DNA of 64,000 bases from Simkaniaceae bacterium (GTDB taxonomy: Bacteria; Chlamydiota; Chlamydiia; Chlamydiales; JACRBE01): assembly GCA_022763045.1 (NCBI GenBank), contig JALEGI010000002.1, positions 85,368 through 149,367 of the forward strand, in the 5' to 3' direction. Below, one piece after another: positions 15,367 through 24,410 of the stretch; the stretch's first letter is position 1, and the number at the start of each line of letters is the position of its first letter. The notes under the pieces were generated by a model. That model was not told the DNA's origin. It saw only the letters and a list, made by a program, of their open reading frames with translations, and made no database searches. A program made the translations under genes and the position numbers.

Positions 15367-17857
15367 GCTTGGAAATGATGCCAGCGAGCTTCATCATATC
15401 AACGGATTCTTTCGATCCGAAAACTTTCTCTAGCTTTGCATCGGGAACGATGCGGCGCTTGTTTTCTGGATCTTGTAGATCGTGTTTTTTGATGTATTCC
15501 CAAAGCTTTTTGGTGATTTCACCTCGGGTAAGGGGCCCTTTGCCAACAACCGCAGTGAGCTCCTTGCTCAGCTCTTTTTTACCACGGGCGCCACCGCCAC
15601 CCTTTTTGCCGCCAGCTTTTTTCTTGTAGGGCGTTCGAGGGTGATCTTTGAATTTTTCTTGTACCTGGTCGATCTCATTGCCAATCACATCGCAATCGGG
15701 ATAGGTCGAACAGGCAAAGAACGACTTGCCAAAGCGAGAGCGGCGCTGAACCAGTTTACCAGGGCAGCCGACTGCAGGACAGTCGGGGAGCTCGTCGTGG
15801 AGCATTTCATCCTTTTTTGGAATGTTAACGATCGATTTGCAGTCGGGATAGCCACTGCAACCAAGAAATAGCCCGTAGCGTCCCGAACGAATTGTCATTG
15901 GCTTACCACATTTTTCGCACTTCTGATCCCAATCAAAGTCGGGATGGTATTGCGATTTGTCGAGCTCAAAGACATCAATCGGTGCTGTATAGTCACAATC
16001 GGGGTATTTTGCGCAGCCATAGAAATATTTTCCGCCAGCCCAAATTTTTTGTAGAATATCACCACACTTGGGGCATTTTTTGTCGGTATCGATCTTTGGC
16101 ACGTGTGCATGTTCCGAGGCCTCTTCGACCATCGGAGCAAACTCTTTCCAAAAGCTGCGAATGTAATTTTTCCAATCTTTGTCATCAACGGCAATCTGAT
16201 CGAGATGATCTTCCATTGTTGCAGTAAAGCCAATGTTCATGATCATTCCGAAGCTCGTATTGAGCATCTGGCAAATCACTTTCCCAAGCTCTGTTGGCTT
16301 GAGAGCGCGATTCTCCTTCACCGTGTAATCGCGGCTCTGGATCTTGTTCATGATCGTTGCATAGGTAGAGGGACGACCGATTCCCGATTTTTCTAACTCT
16401 TTCACAAGAGAGGCTTCGGTAAAACGGGGAGGTGGCTTTGTAAAATGTTGTGAGGAGAGCGTTTCTAGATGCTCAAGGGCTTGACCGAGTTTCAGAGGAG
16501 GAAGAATGTGGTCTTTTTGGTGGGGCTCGTCAGAATGGTCAGCTTTTTCTTCATAAGCGACCAAAAAGCCTTTAAATTTGATCACAGAGCCTGTTGCGCG
16601 CAGAGTAATATCTTGATCGGTCTCTACCTCACATGCAACAGTATCGTAGATTGCGGGTTTCATTTGAGAGGCAACAAAGCGCTTCCAAACAAGCGAATAG
16701 AGCTTAAACTGGTCGGCATTGAGATAAGATTTTATCCCTTCAGGGGTGTGGTGGACATGTGTTGGTCGAATAGCCTCGTGCGCATCTTGGGCGCTTTTCT
16801 TTGTGCTGTAGCGAGGAGGTTTTTCTGGCAGATATTCGGCGCCAAAATGCCCTTTAATAAAATTCGCGCCATCTTTTTGCGCTTCAGGAGAAATACGGAC
16901 CGAGTCGGTTCTCATGTACGTAATCAAACCCTCTGTTCCCTCATTACCTAAATCGACACCCTCATAGAGGCTTTGCGCAATCGACATCGTGCGCTGCGCT
17001 GAGAAACCATAGTGGCGAGAGGCCTCTTGTTGTAGAGTAGAGGTTATAAAAGGTGGAACAGGGTGGCGCTTTTTCTCCTTTTTATCGATCGAGCTCACTT
17101 CATAAGTGGCCTTATCGAGCTGACCTGCTAGCTCCTTAGCAACCTTCTCATTGGGAATAAGAAAGACATCCTTGCCCTTGGTCTTCTCCTTTTCAATCCG
17201 CTTGCCCATGACCGTATGGACCATCGCCTGAAACGAGCGTTTGTGATCTGGAAGCTTAAGCATGGCTCCAACCTGCCAGTATTCGACTGGTTTAAACGCG
17301 TCGATTTCCTCTTCTCGCTCAACAACGAGCTTCAAGGCAACAGATTGGACGCGACCAGCTGATAAAAAGCCATCACGGCCCCGTTTCACTTTGCGGGAGA
17401 TAATTGGTGAGATCTTGTAGCCAACCATGCGATCGAGTAGGCGGCGCGCTTGCTGGGCATTGACAAGGGCGTGATTGATCTCGCGTGGAGATTGGATCGC
17501 CTCTTGTACTGCCTCACGAGTGATCTCATTAAATGTAATACGTTTGATCTTCGTCGATTTGGGCAGGAGCTCAGCAATGTGCCAGGCAATTGCTTCACCC
17601 TCACGGTCAGGGTCAGGAGCAAGATAGACGACGTCACACTCTTTCGCAGACTTCTTTAGCTTGGAAATAACATCTTTTTTTCCGGGTAGCACCTCATATT
17701 CGGGTTCGAAATCGCCCTCGACGTCAATTCCAAAGCGCTTGACCGGCAAATCGCGGACGTGCCCAATAGAAGATTCAAACTTGTAGTCACCACGCAAAAA
17801 CTTTTTAAGCGTTTTAATTTTGGTTGGCGACTCTACGATAATAAGAGCTTTGCTCAT
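15356..17857 (-). CDS. topA: DNA topoisomerase I with C-terminal SWIB domain
   Basis: This type IA topoisomerase relaxes negative supercoils. The 833-residue protein has the Toprim domain (ALIIVESPTKIKTLKKFL at 4-21, DPDREGE at 81-87), the catalytic tyrosine at 314 in GLITYMRTDS, and three four-cysteine zinc modules (about 595-735) each ending in YPDC. A SWIB domain of about 70 residues sits at the very C-terminus (LTRGEITKKLWEYIKKHDL, then MMKLAGIISKHV). The TopA-SWIB fusion is characteristic of Chlamydiota. A lysine/glycine-rich linker joins the parts. A repeat palindrome lies in the 113-base gap upstream. Confidence 0.97.
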   Translation of the reverse strand: MSKALIIVESPTKIKTLKKFLRGDYKFESSIGHVRDLPVKRFGIDVEGDFEPEYEVLPGKKDVISKLKKSAKECDVVYLAPDPDREGEAIAWHIAELLPKSTKIKRITFNEITREAVQEAIQSPREINHALVNAQQARRLLDRMVGYKISPIISRKVKRGRDGFLSAGRVQSVALKLVVEREEEIDAFKPVEYWQVGAMLKLPDHKRSFQAMVHTVMGKRIEKEKTKGKDVFLIPNEKVAKELAGQLDKATYEVSSIDKKEKKRHPVPPFITSTLQQEASRHYGFSAQRTMSIAQSLYEGVDLGNEGTEGLITYMRTDSVRISPEAQKDGANFIKGHFGAEYLPEKPPRYSTKKSAQDAHEAIRPTHVHHTPEGIKSYLNADQFKLYSLVWKRFVASQMKPAIYDTVACEVETDQDITLRATGSVIKFKGFLVAYEEKADHSDEPHQKDHILPPLKLGQALEHLETLSSQHFTKPPPRFTEASLVKELEKSGIGRPSTYATIMNKIQSRDYTVKENRALKPTELGKVICQMLNTSFGMIMNIGFTATMEDHLDQIAVDDKDWKNYIRSFWKEFAPMVEEASEHAHVPKIDTDKKCPKCGDILQKIWAGGKYFYGCAKYPDCDYTAPIDVFELDKSQYHPDFDWDQKCEKCGKPMTIRSGRYGLFLGCSGYPDCKSIVNIPKKDEMLHDELPDCPAVGCPGKLVQRRSRFGKSFFACSTYPDCDVIGNEIDQVQEKFKDHPRTPYKKKAGGKKGGGGARGKKELSKELTAVVGKGPLTRGEITKKLWEYIKKHDLQDPENKRRIVPDAKLEKVFGSKESVDMMKLAGIISKHVS

Positions 17858-17956
17858 TGATAATTTCGTTTTTCCAATGAACCAATGATTATAAAGATGG
17901 CCTATTAAAAGCCAGAGAAAAATTTTTTTGAAGAGCTCTTTACAATTTCTTAAATG

Positions 17957-18005
17957 TCTGTAAAGCCGCTTTACAAGCTACTTTTCTCTCTCTGTAAAGC
18001 CAAGA
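17957..18005 (+). repeat. Composite A+B repeat over a GT4 gene end
   Basis: A palindrome (17957-17977, first arm slightly altered) is followed after four bases by a B module (17982-18005). The element covers the stop codon of the minus-strand GT4 gene and supplies its last codons (ALQREKSSL). B is antisense to this gene, unlike most coding copies. Confidence 0.85.
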
Positions 18006-19107
18006 TTTTTAGGAAATCTTGAGCGACATTTTTTTCGGTTCTTTTCAAGATTTCAAGGCTTGAAGGGTCAATTTTGGATCCAAAAAATCGGGTAATTAAA
18101 TTTTCAATATTATTGATATGATATGGCAATGAATAGTGAATGATATTATCTGGAAAATAATCATTGATCGTTGCCCAGCTTGAAGCAACAGTGGGAGTGC
18201 CAAGCTTTACAGCCTCCAAGTAGACATAGCCTGGCAATTCAGTGAATGCGGGGTGAACATACATGCCAGCATTTTGAAAGGCGCTTATTAAAAGTTCTTT
18301 AGAAAAAGATTGATTGATTATGGAGAGATTTCCCCTCTTCAGTGGGGCCATCTCTGTTGAGTAGATATAGGTAGGGGCTTTACGCCACTTAATAATGGCC
18401 TCAATCACAAGTTTACTATACCAATCTCCGACAATCGATCGAGAGGCGATGAAAACAAGTGGAATATCGAGATTGCGGGAGGCTAAAACTGTTGCAAGTT
18501 GATTTTTTCTGGGCTCTAATCTCCCCACTTGAAGCAAGTACTCTCTTTCTGCAGCTCCAGAAATTTTGAGAAAACAATCGCTACGCTTGATCTCCCCTGT
18601 TGCCATACCTGGAGAAAGAAATAGGTTGTGGGGATTTGCTTGCTTACAATCGCGAATCACCGTTGCCGATTCCGTTGGGCTTGAAGTGACTAGCAAACTT
18701 GCATCACGCACGACATCTTGATTAATAACGTTTGAATCTTGTGGAGCGTATGTGTTGCGATGCACGATTTCTGGATGAGCAAGAAGCCCCTCTAAAATAC
18801 GTGAGTCTTCGAGGGCGAGCTCAACAAGATCGGCAAACTGACACATTGCAGGTGTGTATTTTTCGTAGTCGGGATAAAAGGGGATCATCCCATAGGGTTT
18901 CCCCATAAGTTTTAGGGCGTTATAAAGTGGCGCGTGATTGAAGGTGAGGTTACACAAAAAGATGTAATCGGCATCGACTAAGTTGTAGCCACGAATTGTT
19001 TCATGCCCAAGCAAATTAAGCCCTTTCATCAAGTATTTTAGGCTTAACTCATCACCAAGCCAAGGAAATTGATCTCGAGGTGGTGATAAAAAAGCAAACT
19101 TTGACAT
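17971..19107 (-). CDS. GT4-type glycosyltransferase
   Basis: The 378-residue protein has a GT-B C-terminal half. LLQVGRLEPRKNQLATVLAS (about 190-210) is the donor-domain start. HPAFTELPGYVYLEAVKLGTPTVAS (about 287-311) is the GT4 E-x7-E region. The N-terminal half (SPPRDQFPWLGDELSLKYL) is not diagnostic. There is no signal peptide. The C-terminal residues are encoded by a composite repeat. Its start lies only 12 bases from the divergent GT2 start at 19120, so the two promoters must overlap coding sequence. Confidence 0.8.
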   Translation of the reverse strand: MSKFAFLSPPRDQFPWLGDELSLKYLMKGLNLLGHETIRGYNLVDADYIFLCNLTFNHAPLYNALKLMGKPYGMIPFYPDYEKYTPAMCQFADLVELALEDSRILEGLLAHPEIVHRNTYAPQDSNVINQDVVRDASLLVTSSPTESATVIRDCKQANPHNLFLSPGMATGEIKRSDCFLKISGAAEREYLLQVGRLEPRKNQLATVLASRNLDIPLVFIASRSIVGDWYSKLVIEAIIKWRKAPTYIYSTEMAPLKRGNLSIINQSFSKELLISAFQNAGMYVHPAFTELPGYVYLEAVKLGTPTVASSWATINDYFPDNIIHYSLPYHINNIENLITRFFGSKIDPSSLEILKRTEKNVAQDFLKILALQREKSSL

Positions 19108-19119
19108 ATACTCGACCCA

Positions 19120-20019
19120 ATGAAAAAACTATTTCTCTTTTCCCTGCTCGTGCTTGGCCTGGGATTTGGCTATTACAAACTCAAGCCAAAGATTAGCAAG
19201 TACAACCTTAAACGCAAGCTCAATATCGCAAAGCCCTCTGATAGAGTCCTTACAGATTCATCTTTTGTGTTTATCATTCCCTCCTATAACAATGCCGATC
19301 TTTGCCGTAAAAACCTCTCGTCTGTTTTTGACCAAAAGTATTCCAATTACCGGATCATATATATTGATGATGCTTCCCAAGATGGTACGTTTGAAGCCGC
19401 CAAAGACGTTGTTGCAGAATATGGTATGCAGGGCTATATCGAATTGATCCGCAACGAAGAAAACCAAGGAGCTCTAGCTAATCTCTACAAGCACATACAT
19501 CGATTGAATGCGGACGAAATTGTCGTGATTCTCGACGGCGATGATTGGCTTGCGCACCCCAACGTTTTGAGTGAACTTAATAGCTATTATGCTCGTTCGC
19601 GTGTTTGGATGACCTACGGCCAATATCTTCAAGCCCCGACGTATGAAAAAGGACTATGTGCTCCCCTTAGCCAGTACACCCTCAAAAGGGCCAAGTGTCG
19701 CAATGAACACCCATGGGTCACCTCTCATTTACGCACGTTCTATGCTGGCCTATTTCGTTACATCAAAAAGGAAGATTTGATGTATGAGGGAAAATTTTTC
19801 CCCACAACTTACGATTTAGCGATCATGCTTCCGATGATTGAGATGGCACGTGAGCACTGTTTTTTTACTCCAAACGTCTCATATATCTACAATTTTGGCA
19901 CACCATCAAATGATGGAAAAATTCACCGTGAAGAGCAAATCTTTTTCGAAAAATATATTCGTAATCTTCCAATCTATCCACGTCTGAAAAAAAATCCAAG
20001 AGAGGAACATAATGATTAA
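19120..20019 (+). CDS. Membrane-anchored GT2 glycosyltransferase
   Basis: The 299-residue protein has an N-terminal anchor or signal (KLFLFSLLVLGLGFGYY), a basic linker, then a GT2 domain from about residue 50. The domain shows FIIPSYNNADLCRKNL, IYIDDASQDGT, the LDGDDW metal site near 141, VWMTYGQY, and TSHLRTFYAGLF with an LPMIEMAREH helix. The anchor with positive residues on its C-terminal side makes topology ambiguous. If the signal acts normally, the catalytic domain is periplasmic or exported. It is one of five related GT2 proteins here and overlaps the next by eight bases. Confidence 0.85.
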   Translation: MKKLFLFSLLVLGLGFGYYKLKPKISKYNLKRKLNIAKPSDRVLTDSSFVFIIPSYNNADLCRKNLSSVFDQKYSNYRIIYIDDASQDGTFEAAKDVVAEYGMQGYIELIRNEENQGALANLYKHIHRLNADEIVVILDGDDWLAHPNVLSELNSYYARSRVWMTYGQYLQAPTYEKGLCAPLSQYTLKRAKCRNEHPWVTSHLRTFYAGLFRYIKKEDLMYEGKFFPTTYDLAIMLPMIEMAREHCFFTPNVSYIYNFGTPSNDGKIHREEQIFFEKYIRNLPIYPRLKKNPREEHND

Positions 20020-21766
20020 AAAATCGAGATGGTGGATGCACCTCTTTGTTTTGGCAACGATTTCAACAATGGTTGTTTTTGGCACAAAGTACTACAAGCG
20101 CTCACGTCGCGCACGCAAGTACAAACAATCACTCAATATTGCTGTTAAAGCTAAAGAGATCAAAGAGCAAAAGCCATTTGTCATCATCGTTCCCTCTTAC
20201 AATAATGCAGAGTTTGTCGAAAAAAACCTCAGCTCGATCCTCGAGCAGGAATACTCTAATTTTCGAGTGATTTATATCGATGACTGCTCAACGGACGCCA
20301 CTTATAAAAAAGCTGCACAAGTTGTTAGACGCTACAATGCCGAGGGTAAGGTCAAACTGATTCGTAACAAGCGCAATTTTGGATCAATGGCCAATATGTA
20401 CAATGCCGTTCACTCGTGCAAAAATGAAGAAATCGTAGCGGTGGTTGACGGTGATGATTGGCTCTCGTATGTGCATGTTTTGCGCGATCTCAACGCATAC
20501 TACCAAAATGATGACGTCTGGATGACCTCTGGAAACTATCTTGAGTATCCAGAATACGTTGAAGGTCAAAATCAGCCATTTGATTTGAAAACGCTTAAAA
20601 GCGCGAGCGTTAGAAGAAAAAGTTGGCAGACCTCACATCTGCGCACCTTTTACGCTGGACTATTCAAACGCATCCGTATTGAAGACTTTCTCTATCAAGG
20701 CAATTTTTTTCCAGTAAGTGCCGATGTTGCGGCGATGCTTCCAATGCTTGAAATGGCTCGTGAACACGCCTACTATATTCCAGACATTTTATACATGTAT
20801 AACACTTCTAACCCGATTTGCGATGCCAAAATGCGCTACGATCGTCAGCAGTTTTTTGATAACTATATTCGAAAACAGTCGAGTTATCCCAAACTGGAAA
20901 AGCATCCAAGCACAATGAAAAAGCTGAATGAAAGTGACGTCTCAGATGTCATTGTTTTTTCCTACAATCGTCCGCTTCAGCTTTATAGTTTTTTGGAATC
21001 TTTTCATAAGTACGTCAAAAATTTTGGTGAAATTTTTGTGATCTATCGCGTTGATGACCGCGCCTTTCAAAAGGCCTATGATTCGGTGATCAAATGTTAC
21101 CCAAATGTGAACTATATTCGTCAAGACGGCCCAAATCCTCATAAAAACTTCAAGCCTATGGTTCTTGATTGTTTATTTAACTATGAAAAGGCCCCTAGTA
21201 GCTATGTGACCTTCGCTGTCGATGATATTATTGTAAAAGATCACATCGATTTTAGTGAGATGATCCTTGAATTAGAGAAGAAAAAAGCGCATGCTTTTTT
21301 CTTGAGACTTGGTCGGAATGTTGAGTACTGCTACATGGACGATTGTAGACAAAAAATGCCTATTTTCTTGCCTACAAATGGAAAGGTGCTTGCTTGGCAG
21401 TATTCGTCGGGAACAGGAGATTGGGATTATCCCCACACTCTTGATTTCACACTCTACCGTAAAGGAGATATTCTCGGTGATTTATCCGAGATGATCTACA
21501 CCTATCCAAACACAATGGAAGAGGAGTGGACACATCGAGCTGATCACACGCGTGTCGGTCTTTGCTATGAGCGTTCAAAAATTTTGAATATCCCGATGAA
21601 TATTGTCTCTGAATATGAGCGTGGTAACCGCCAAATGCGATGCTTTAGCGCAAAAGAGCTCTTAGATAAGTTCAATGAGGGACTAAAAATTGATATTAAT
21701 CCACTCTACCAGGTGGCAAATAGCTCTGCTCACCATGAGTGTGAACCCCAGTTTGTGCCGCGATGA
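20012..21766 (+). CDS. Membrane-anchored double glycosyltransferase (GT2 + second GT-A-like domain)
   Basis: The 584-residue protein has an N-terminal hydrophobic anchor (WWMHLFVLATISTMVVFG), then a GT2 domain (FVIIVPSYNNAEF, IYIDDCSTDAT, VDGDDW, TSHLRTFYAGLF) over about 50-300. From about 310 there is a second domain starting SDVIVFSYNRPLQLYSFLESF, with VTFAVDDIIV near 400, which looks like another GT-A fold. The second part has no counterpart in the paralogues. I infer two transferases in one chain. The substrate is unknown. It is coupled to 19120 upstream and overlaps the GT32 gene downstream by four bases. Confidence 0.8.
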   Translation: MIKKSRWWMHLFVLATISTMVVFGTKYYKRSRRARKYKQSLNIAVKAKEIKEQKPFVIIVPSYNNAEFVEKNLSSILEQEYSNFRVIYIDDCSTDATYKKAAQVVRRYNAEGKVKLIRNKRNFGSMANMYNAVHSCKNEEIVAVVDGDDWLSYVHVLRDLNAYYQNDDVWMTSGNYLEYPEYVEGQNQPFDLKTLKSASVRRKSWQTSHLRTFYAGLFKRIRIEDFLYQGNFFPVSADVAAMLPMLEMAREHAYYIPDILYMYNTSNPICDAKMRYDRQQFFDNYIRKQSSYPKLEKHPSTMKKLNESDVSDVIVFSYNRPLQLYSFLESFHKYVKNFGEIFVIYRVDDRAFQKAYDSVIKCYPNVNYIRQDGPNPHKNFKPMVLDCLFNYEKAPSSYVTFAVDDIIVKDHIDFSEMILELEKKKAHAFFLRLGRNVEYCYMDDCRQKMPIFLPTNGKVLAWQYSSGTGDWDYPHTLDFTLYRKGDILGDLSEMIYTYPNTMEEEWTHRADHTRVGLCYERSKILNIPMNIVSEYERGNRQMRCFSAKELLDKFNEGLKIDINPLYQVANSSAHHECEPQFVPR

Positions 21767-22788
21767 AGTATCTAAGCCTGTTGCTTTGCATCACTACTCT
21801 TTTTGGAAATGACTTCTATACTCTCATGGGAGAGGGAACTCCAAGGTGGAAGTTTCTCTTTGAAGATCGAGATCATCAGGTGCTCAAGCGCTACAGTGAA
21901 ATTTATGAGCAAAAGCTCCCACTTATTGACGAGCAAGATGACAAGCAGCGTATACCGAAAGTGGGACATCTAATTTGGCTAGGACCAAAGAGTTTTCCGA
22001 TTGGCTCAATTGACAATGTCAGAAGTTGGGTCCAGCACCATCCCGATTGGAAGTTTATTCTGTGGACAGATCGCAAGCGCATGCCAATTGTTGAGGGGAT
22101 GGAGGTCCGATTTGTTGATGATTTTCCATTTACAAAATTGCGCCGTTACTATGACGCCTCTGTCAATTGGTCGGAGAAAGCTGATATGCTCCGCTTTGAA
22201 ATCTTGGCTGCTGAAGGTGGCGTCTATTTCGATCATGATGCTTTAGCTCTACGTTCATTTGATGATATGGGGCGTAATCTCGACTTTTATATCTGCCTAG
22301 AAATGCCGCACAGTGCAATCGATGGCAAAGCAATCACACATGGAATAGGGATTGTTGGGATTAAGCCCCATCACCCCTTAATGCTTGAGGTGATTGAGGA
22401 GGTCGCACGAAAATGGGATAGTGTGAGTGCAAAATTCAATACAAGCGACGAGCTGACTCAATTTGAAAAGGTCATGCACCGCACTTACATAGCGATGACA
22501 AATGTCATTGAGCGGCGTTTAATTCGTTGGGGTGAGCGAGATATTGTTCTGCCAGCGGCTTATTTTTATCCACTTGAAGGCTTAGAGGGAATCTATTCAA
22601 AGCACCTCTATGGATCGAGCTGGAATTTTTATAGCAACAAAAGCAAGGGAAAATTCGTTCATGATAAATTGAAAAAACCCGCTGTTGCTCAAACCAGAGC
22701 GTTTAATTGGCTGATTGTCTATACTGGCGCTCTATTAATTGTTTTATTTGGGATTTTACTATGCGTCAGGCGTCGATCTTACTCTTAG
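21763..22788 (+). CDS. Exported GT32 glycosyltransferase with C-terminal membrane anchor
   Basis: The 341-residue protein has a signal peptide (MKYLSLLLCITTLFGNDF), then a GT32 'DXD sugar-binding' domain: PKVGHLIWLGPK, HPDWKFILWTDR, and KADMLRFEILAAEGGVYFDHD near 146-166 with the DHD metal site. One transmembrane helix near the C-terminus (WLIVYTGALLIVLFGILLCV) ends in a basic tail. GT32 includes yeast OCH1-type Golgi mannosyltransferases and bacterial toxin-like or capsule transferases. This signal-plus-tail layout puts the catalytic domain outside the cytoplasm. It is paralogous to the next gene and overlaps it by 28 bases. Confidence 0.85.
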   Translation: MKYLSLLLCITTLFGNDFYTLMGEGTPRWKFLFEDRDHQVLKRYSEIYEQKLPLIDEQDDKQRIPKVGHLIWLGPKSFPIGSIDNVRSWVQHHPDWKFILWTDRKRMPIVEGMEVRFVDDFPFTKLRRYYDASVNWSEKADMLRFEILAAEGGVYFDHDALALRSFDDMGRNLDFYICLEMPHSAIDGKAITHGIGIVGIKPHHPLMLEVIEEVARKWDSVSAKFNTSDELTQFEKVMHRTYIAMTNVIERRLIRWGERDIVLPAAYFYPLEGLEGIYSKHLYGSSWNFYSNKSKGKFVHDKLKKPAVAQTRAFNWLIVYTGALLIVLFGILLCVRRRSYS

Positions 22789-23801
22789 TTGCACTATTAA
22801 CCTTCGGTTGCAAGGAAAAGGAAAACAAAGAGGTTAATTTTCAAACGATGATGGGTAAGGGCACATCGCTCTGGGACTTTGTCGTTACTGAACAGGATAA
22901 AAACTCTCTAAGTGAAGTCGAAGCGCTCTATAATGTTGGTGAGAGGCGCGAGGCGTTTGCCTCAATTCCCCGCACACTTCACTACATCTGGTTGGGCCCT
23001 AAAGAATTTCCAAAAACATCCCTCAAAAATGTGATTTCCTGGATTAGATTGCACCCCGATTGGCAGATCAAATTTTGGACAGACAGGCCGCGTATCACCC
23101 CCCATCCTAGAATGGAAGTGGTCCAATTTGACGCCTACCCCTTTAAAGAGCTCGCCTCTGAGTATCGCTTATCTGATAATTGGGCTGAGCGATCCGATTT
23201 ACTTCGCTATGAAATATTAAAAAATGAGGGGGGCATTTATGTCGATCACGATGTTGAGTGCTACAAAAGTCTAGACCCCCTTTCAATGGAGTACGATTTT
23301 TTCTGTGGAGTGGAGCCTCCTCATGCTCCAATTATGGACACAAGCATTTCTATCACCAACAACTTAATTGCCGCAGCACCTGAACACCCTATCTTTGATG
23401 ATGTAGTCGCACGCGTTAAAGGAAGATGGCAAGCGGTTGAAAAGGCATTTCCTGGAAAAGATGTCGAATCCACAATCTATCGCGTTGGGCATCGTTCATT
23501 CAATGCATTCAATGAGGCCGTTCGCGCAAAAGCAATGGATCCAGGTAGACGAAATGGGGTCTTTCCAGCGAGCTATTTCAACAAAATTGAGGGTGGTGGC
23601 GGCATATATGCTCACCACTTCCTAGCGGGAACCTGGTATAAAAACGATGATCCTTTTGAGCACCTGGTTCGTAAGCAACTAGCAAAAGTCGCGAAAAAAT
23701 CGAACAAAATGCTTTTGCTTTGCGGCGCCTCGCTTGGACTGAACCTACTACTTGCTTTGATTGCCATCTATGCTTTGCGACGAAAAGCTCCTCAAACTTA
23801 G
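22761..23801 (+). CDS. Putative lipoprotein GT32 glycosyltransferase with C-terminal anchor
   Basis: The 346-residue paralogue of the preceding gene starts MRQASILLLVALLTFGC, a lipoprotein-type signal with Cys17 as the likely lipidated residue (the lipobox TFGC is not canonical). The GT32 domain has RTLHYIWLGPKEF, HPDWQIKFWTDR and ERSDLLRYEILKNEGGIYVDHD. A C-terminal helix (LLLCGASLGLNLLLALIAIYAL) ends in Arg/Lys. I chose the ATG at 22761 because it gives this signal. A longer frame from 22707 only reads the neighbour out of frame. Its catalytic face should be extracytoplasmic. Confidence 0.83.
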   Translation: MRQASILLLVALLTFGCKEKENKEVNFQTMMGKGTSLWDFVVTEQDKNSLSEVEALYNVGERREAFASIPRTLHYIWLGPKEFPKTSLKNVISWIRLHPDWQIKFWTDRPRITPHPRMEVVQFDAYPFKELASEYRLSDNWAERSDLLRYEILKNEGGIYVDHDVECYKSLDPLSMEYDFFCGVEPPHAPIMDTSISITNNLIAAAPEHPIFDDVVARVKGRWQAVEKAFPGKDVESTIYRVGHRSFNAFNEAVRAKAMDPGRRNGVFPASYFNKIEGGGGIYAHHFLAGTWYKNDDPFEHLVRKQLAKVAKKSNKMLLLCGASLGLNLLLALIAIYALRRKAPQT

Positions 23802-24390
23802 TGAAGAGGGGCACATCCCAGGCCCAAATGAGGATGAAGAGAGCTTTCTCTCGCGTATTGAGAGCGTGAATTTTGATGTGATTTATTCAAATGCAGGACT
23901 CTCTCCCTTTGAGGCAGCCGTGACTTGGATCGATCATTCGCCTCAGATCCAGCTCAGAAAAGTATTTCAAAACAAAGCAAACTGGCTCGGTTATTCAAAA
24001 TCGGAAATCCTAGAGCATGAAAGACTTCACCTTGCACGAGCTGCCTTCGATGAGCCCCTTTTTGAAGAGATTTTGGCCTACTCTCTTTCGCCAAAAAAAT
24101 ATCGCCGGCTCTTAGGCCCCTTTTTTCGCAATCGGCGAAATGTCTATATTTCTATGATGAGTTTGATCTCTGCAACTTGGCAGCCAATATTGGGATTGAT
24201 TGCAATTGCGCTTGGCTTTACAGTGATACGCGATTTGCAACGCTTTGCCAAAGTGCGTCGCCGCTACCCACTCAAATTGCTGATGTGTCTTACCGATTCA
24301 GAGATCATGCAACTTGCAAAAAATAAGCCAATTGAGTGGGGAAATTCGCTGCGACATCGGCTTGTAAAGCGGCTTTACAAGCTAACCTAA
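23770..24390 (+). CDS. Membrane protein with an HExxH motif (possible zinc protease)
   Basis: I do not recognise the family. The 206-residue protein has a soluble N-terminal half containing EHERLHLARAAFDEPLFEEIL, where HERLH at about 89-93 fits the HExxH zinc motif and a downstream Glu could be the third ligand. One or two hydrophobic segments (about 130-160) are followed by a basic tail. The last residues (LVKRLYKLT) are encoded by a dispersed palindrome. The ATG at 23770 overlaps the GT32 gene by 32 bases, and a TTG three codons upstream is possible. HExxH also occurs by chance, so protease activity is a guess. Confidence 0.55.
   Translation: MLCDEKLLKLSEEGHIPGPNEDEESFLSRIESVNFDVIYSNAGLSPFEAAVTWIDHSPQIQLRKVFQNKANWLGYSKSEILEHERLHLARAAFDEPLFEEILAYSLSPKKYRRLLGPFFRNRRNVYISMMSLISATWQPILGLIAIALGFTVIRDLQRFAKVRRRYPLKLLMCLTDSEIMQLAKNKPIEWGNSLRHRLVKRLYKLT
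24361..24381 (+). repeat. A module at the 3' end of the HExxH gene
   Basis: This perfect 21-base palindrome encodes LVKRLYK as the protein's last residues. The stop follows six bases later. Confidence 0.9.
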
Positions 24391-24410
24391 CCATTGAATA
24401 TTAGTAGTTT

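Noticed and set aside
16195-16215. A further repeat copy in topA (GTAAAGCCAATG)
   Set aside because: Only the core matches. The pyrimidine flank and palindrome are missing and the strand is antisense, so chance is likely.
22707-22760. Longer start for the second GT32 protein
   Set aside because: It would place non-signal residues before a clear lipoprotein-type signal and overlaps the previous gene further.
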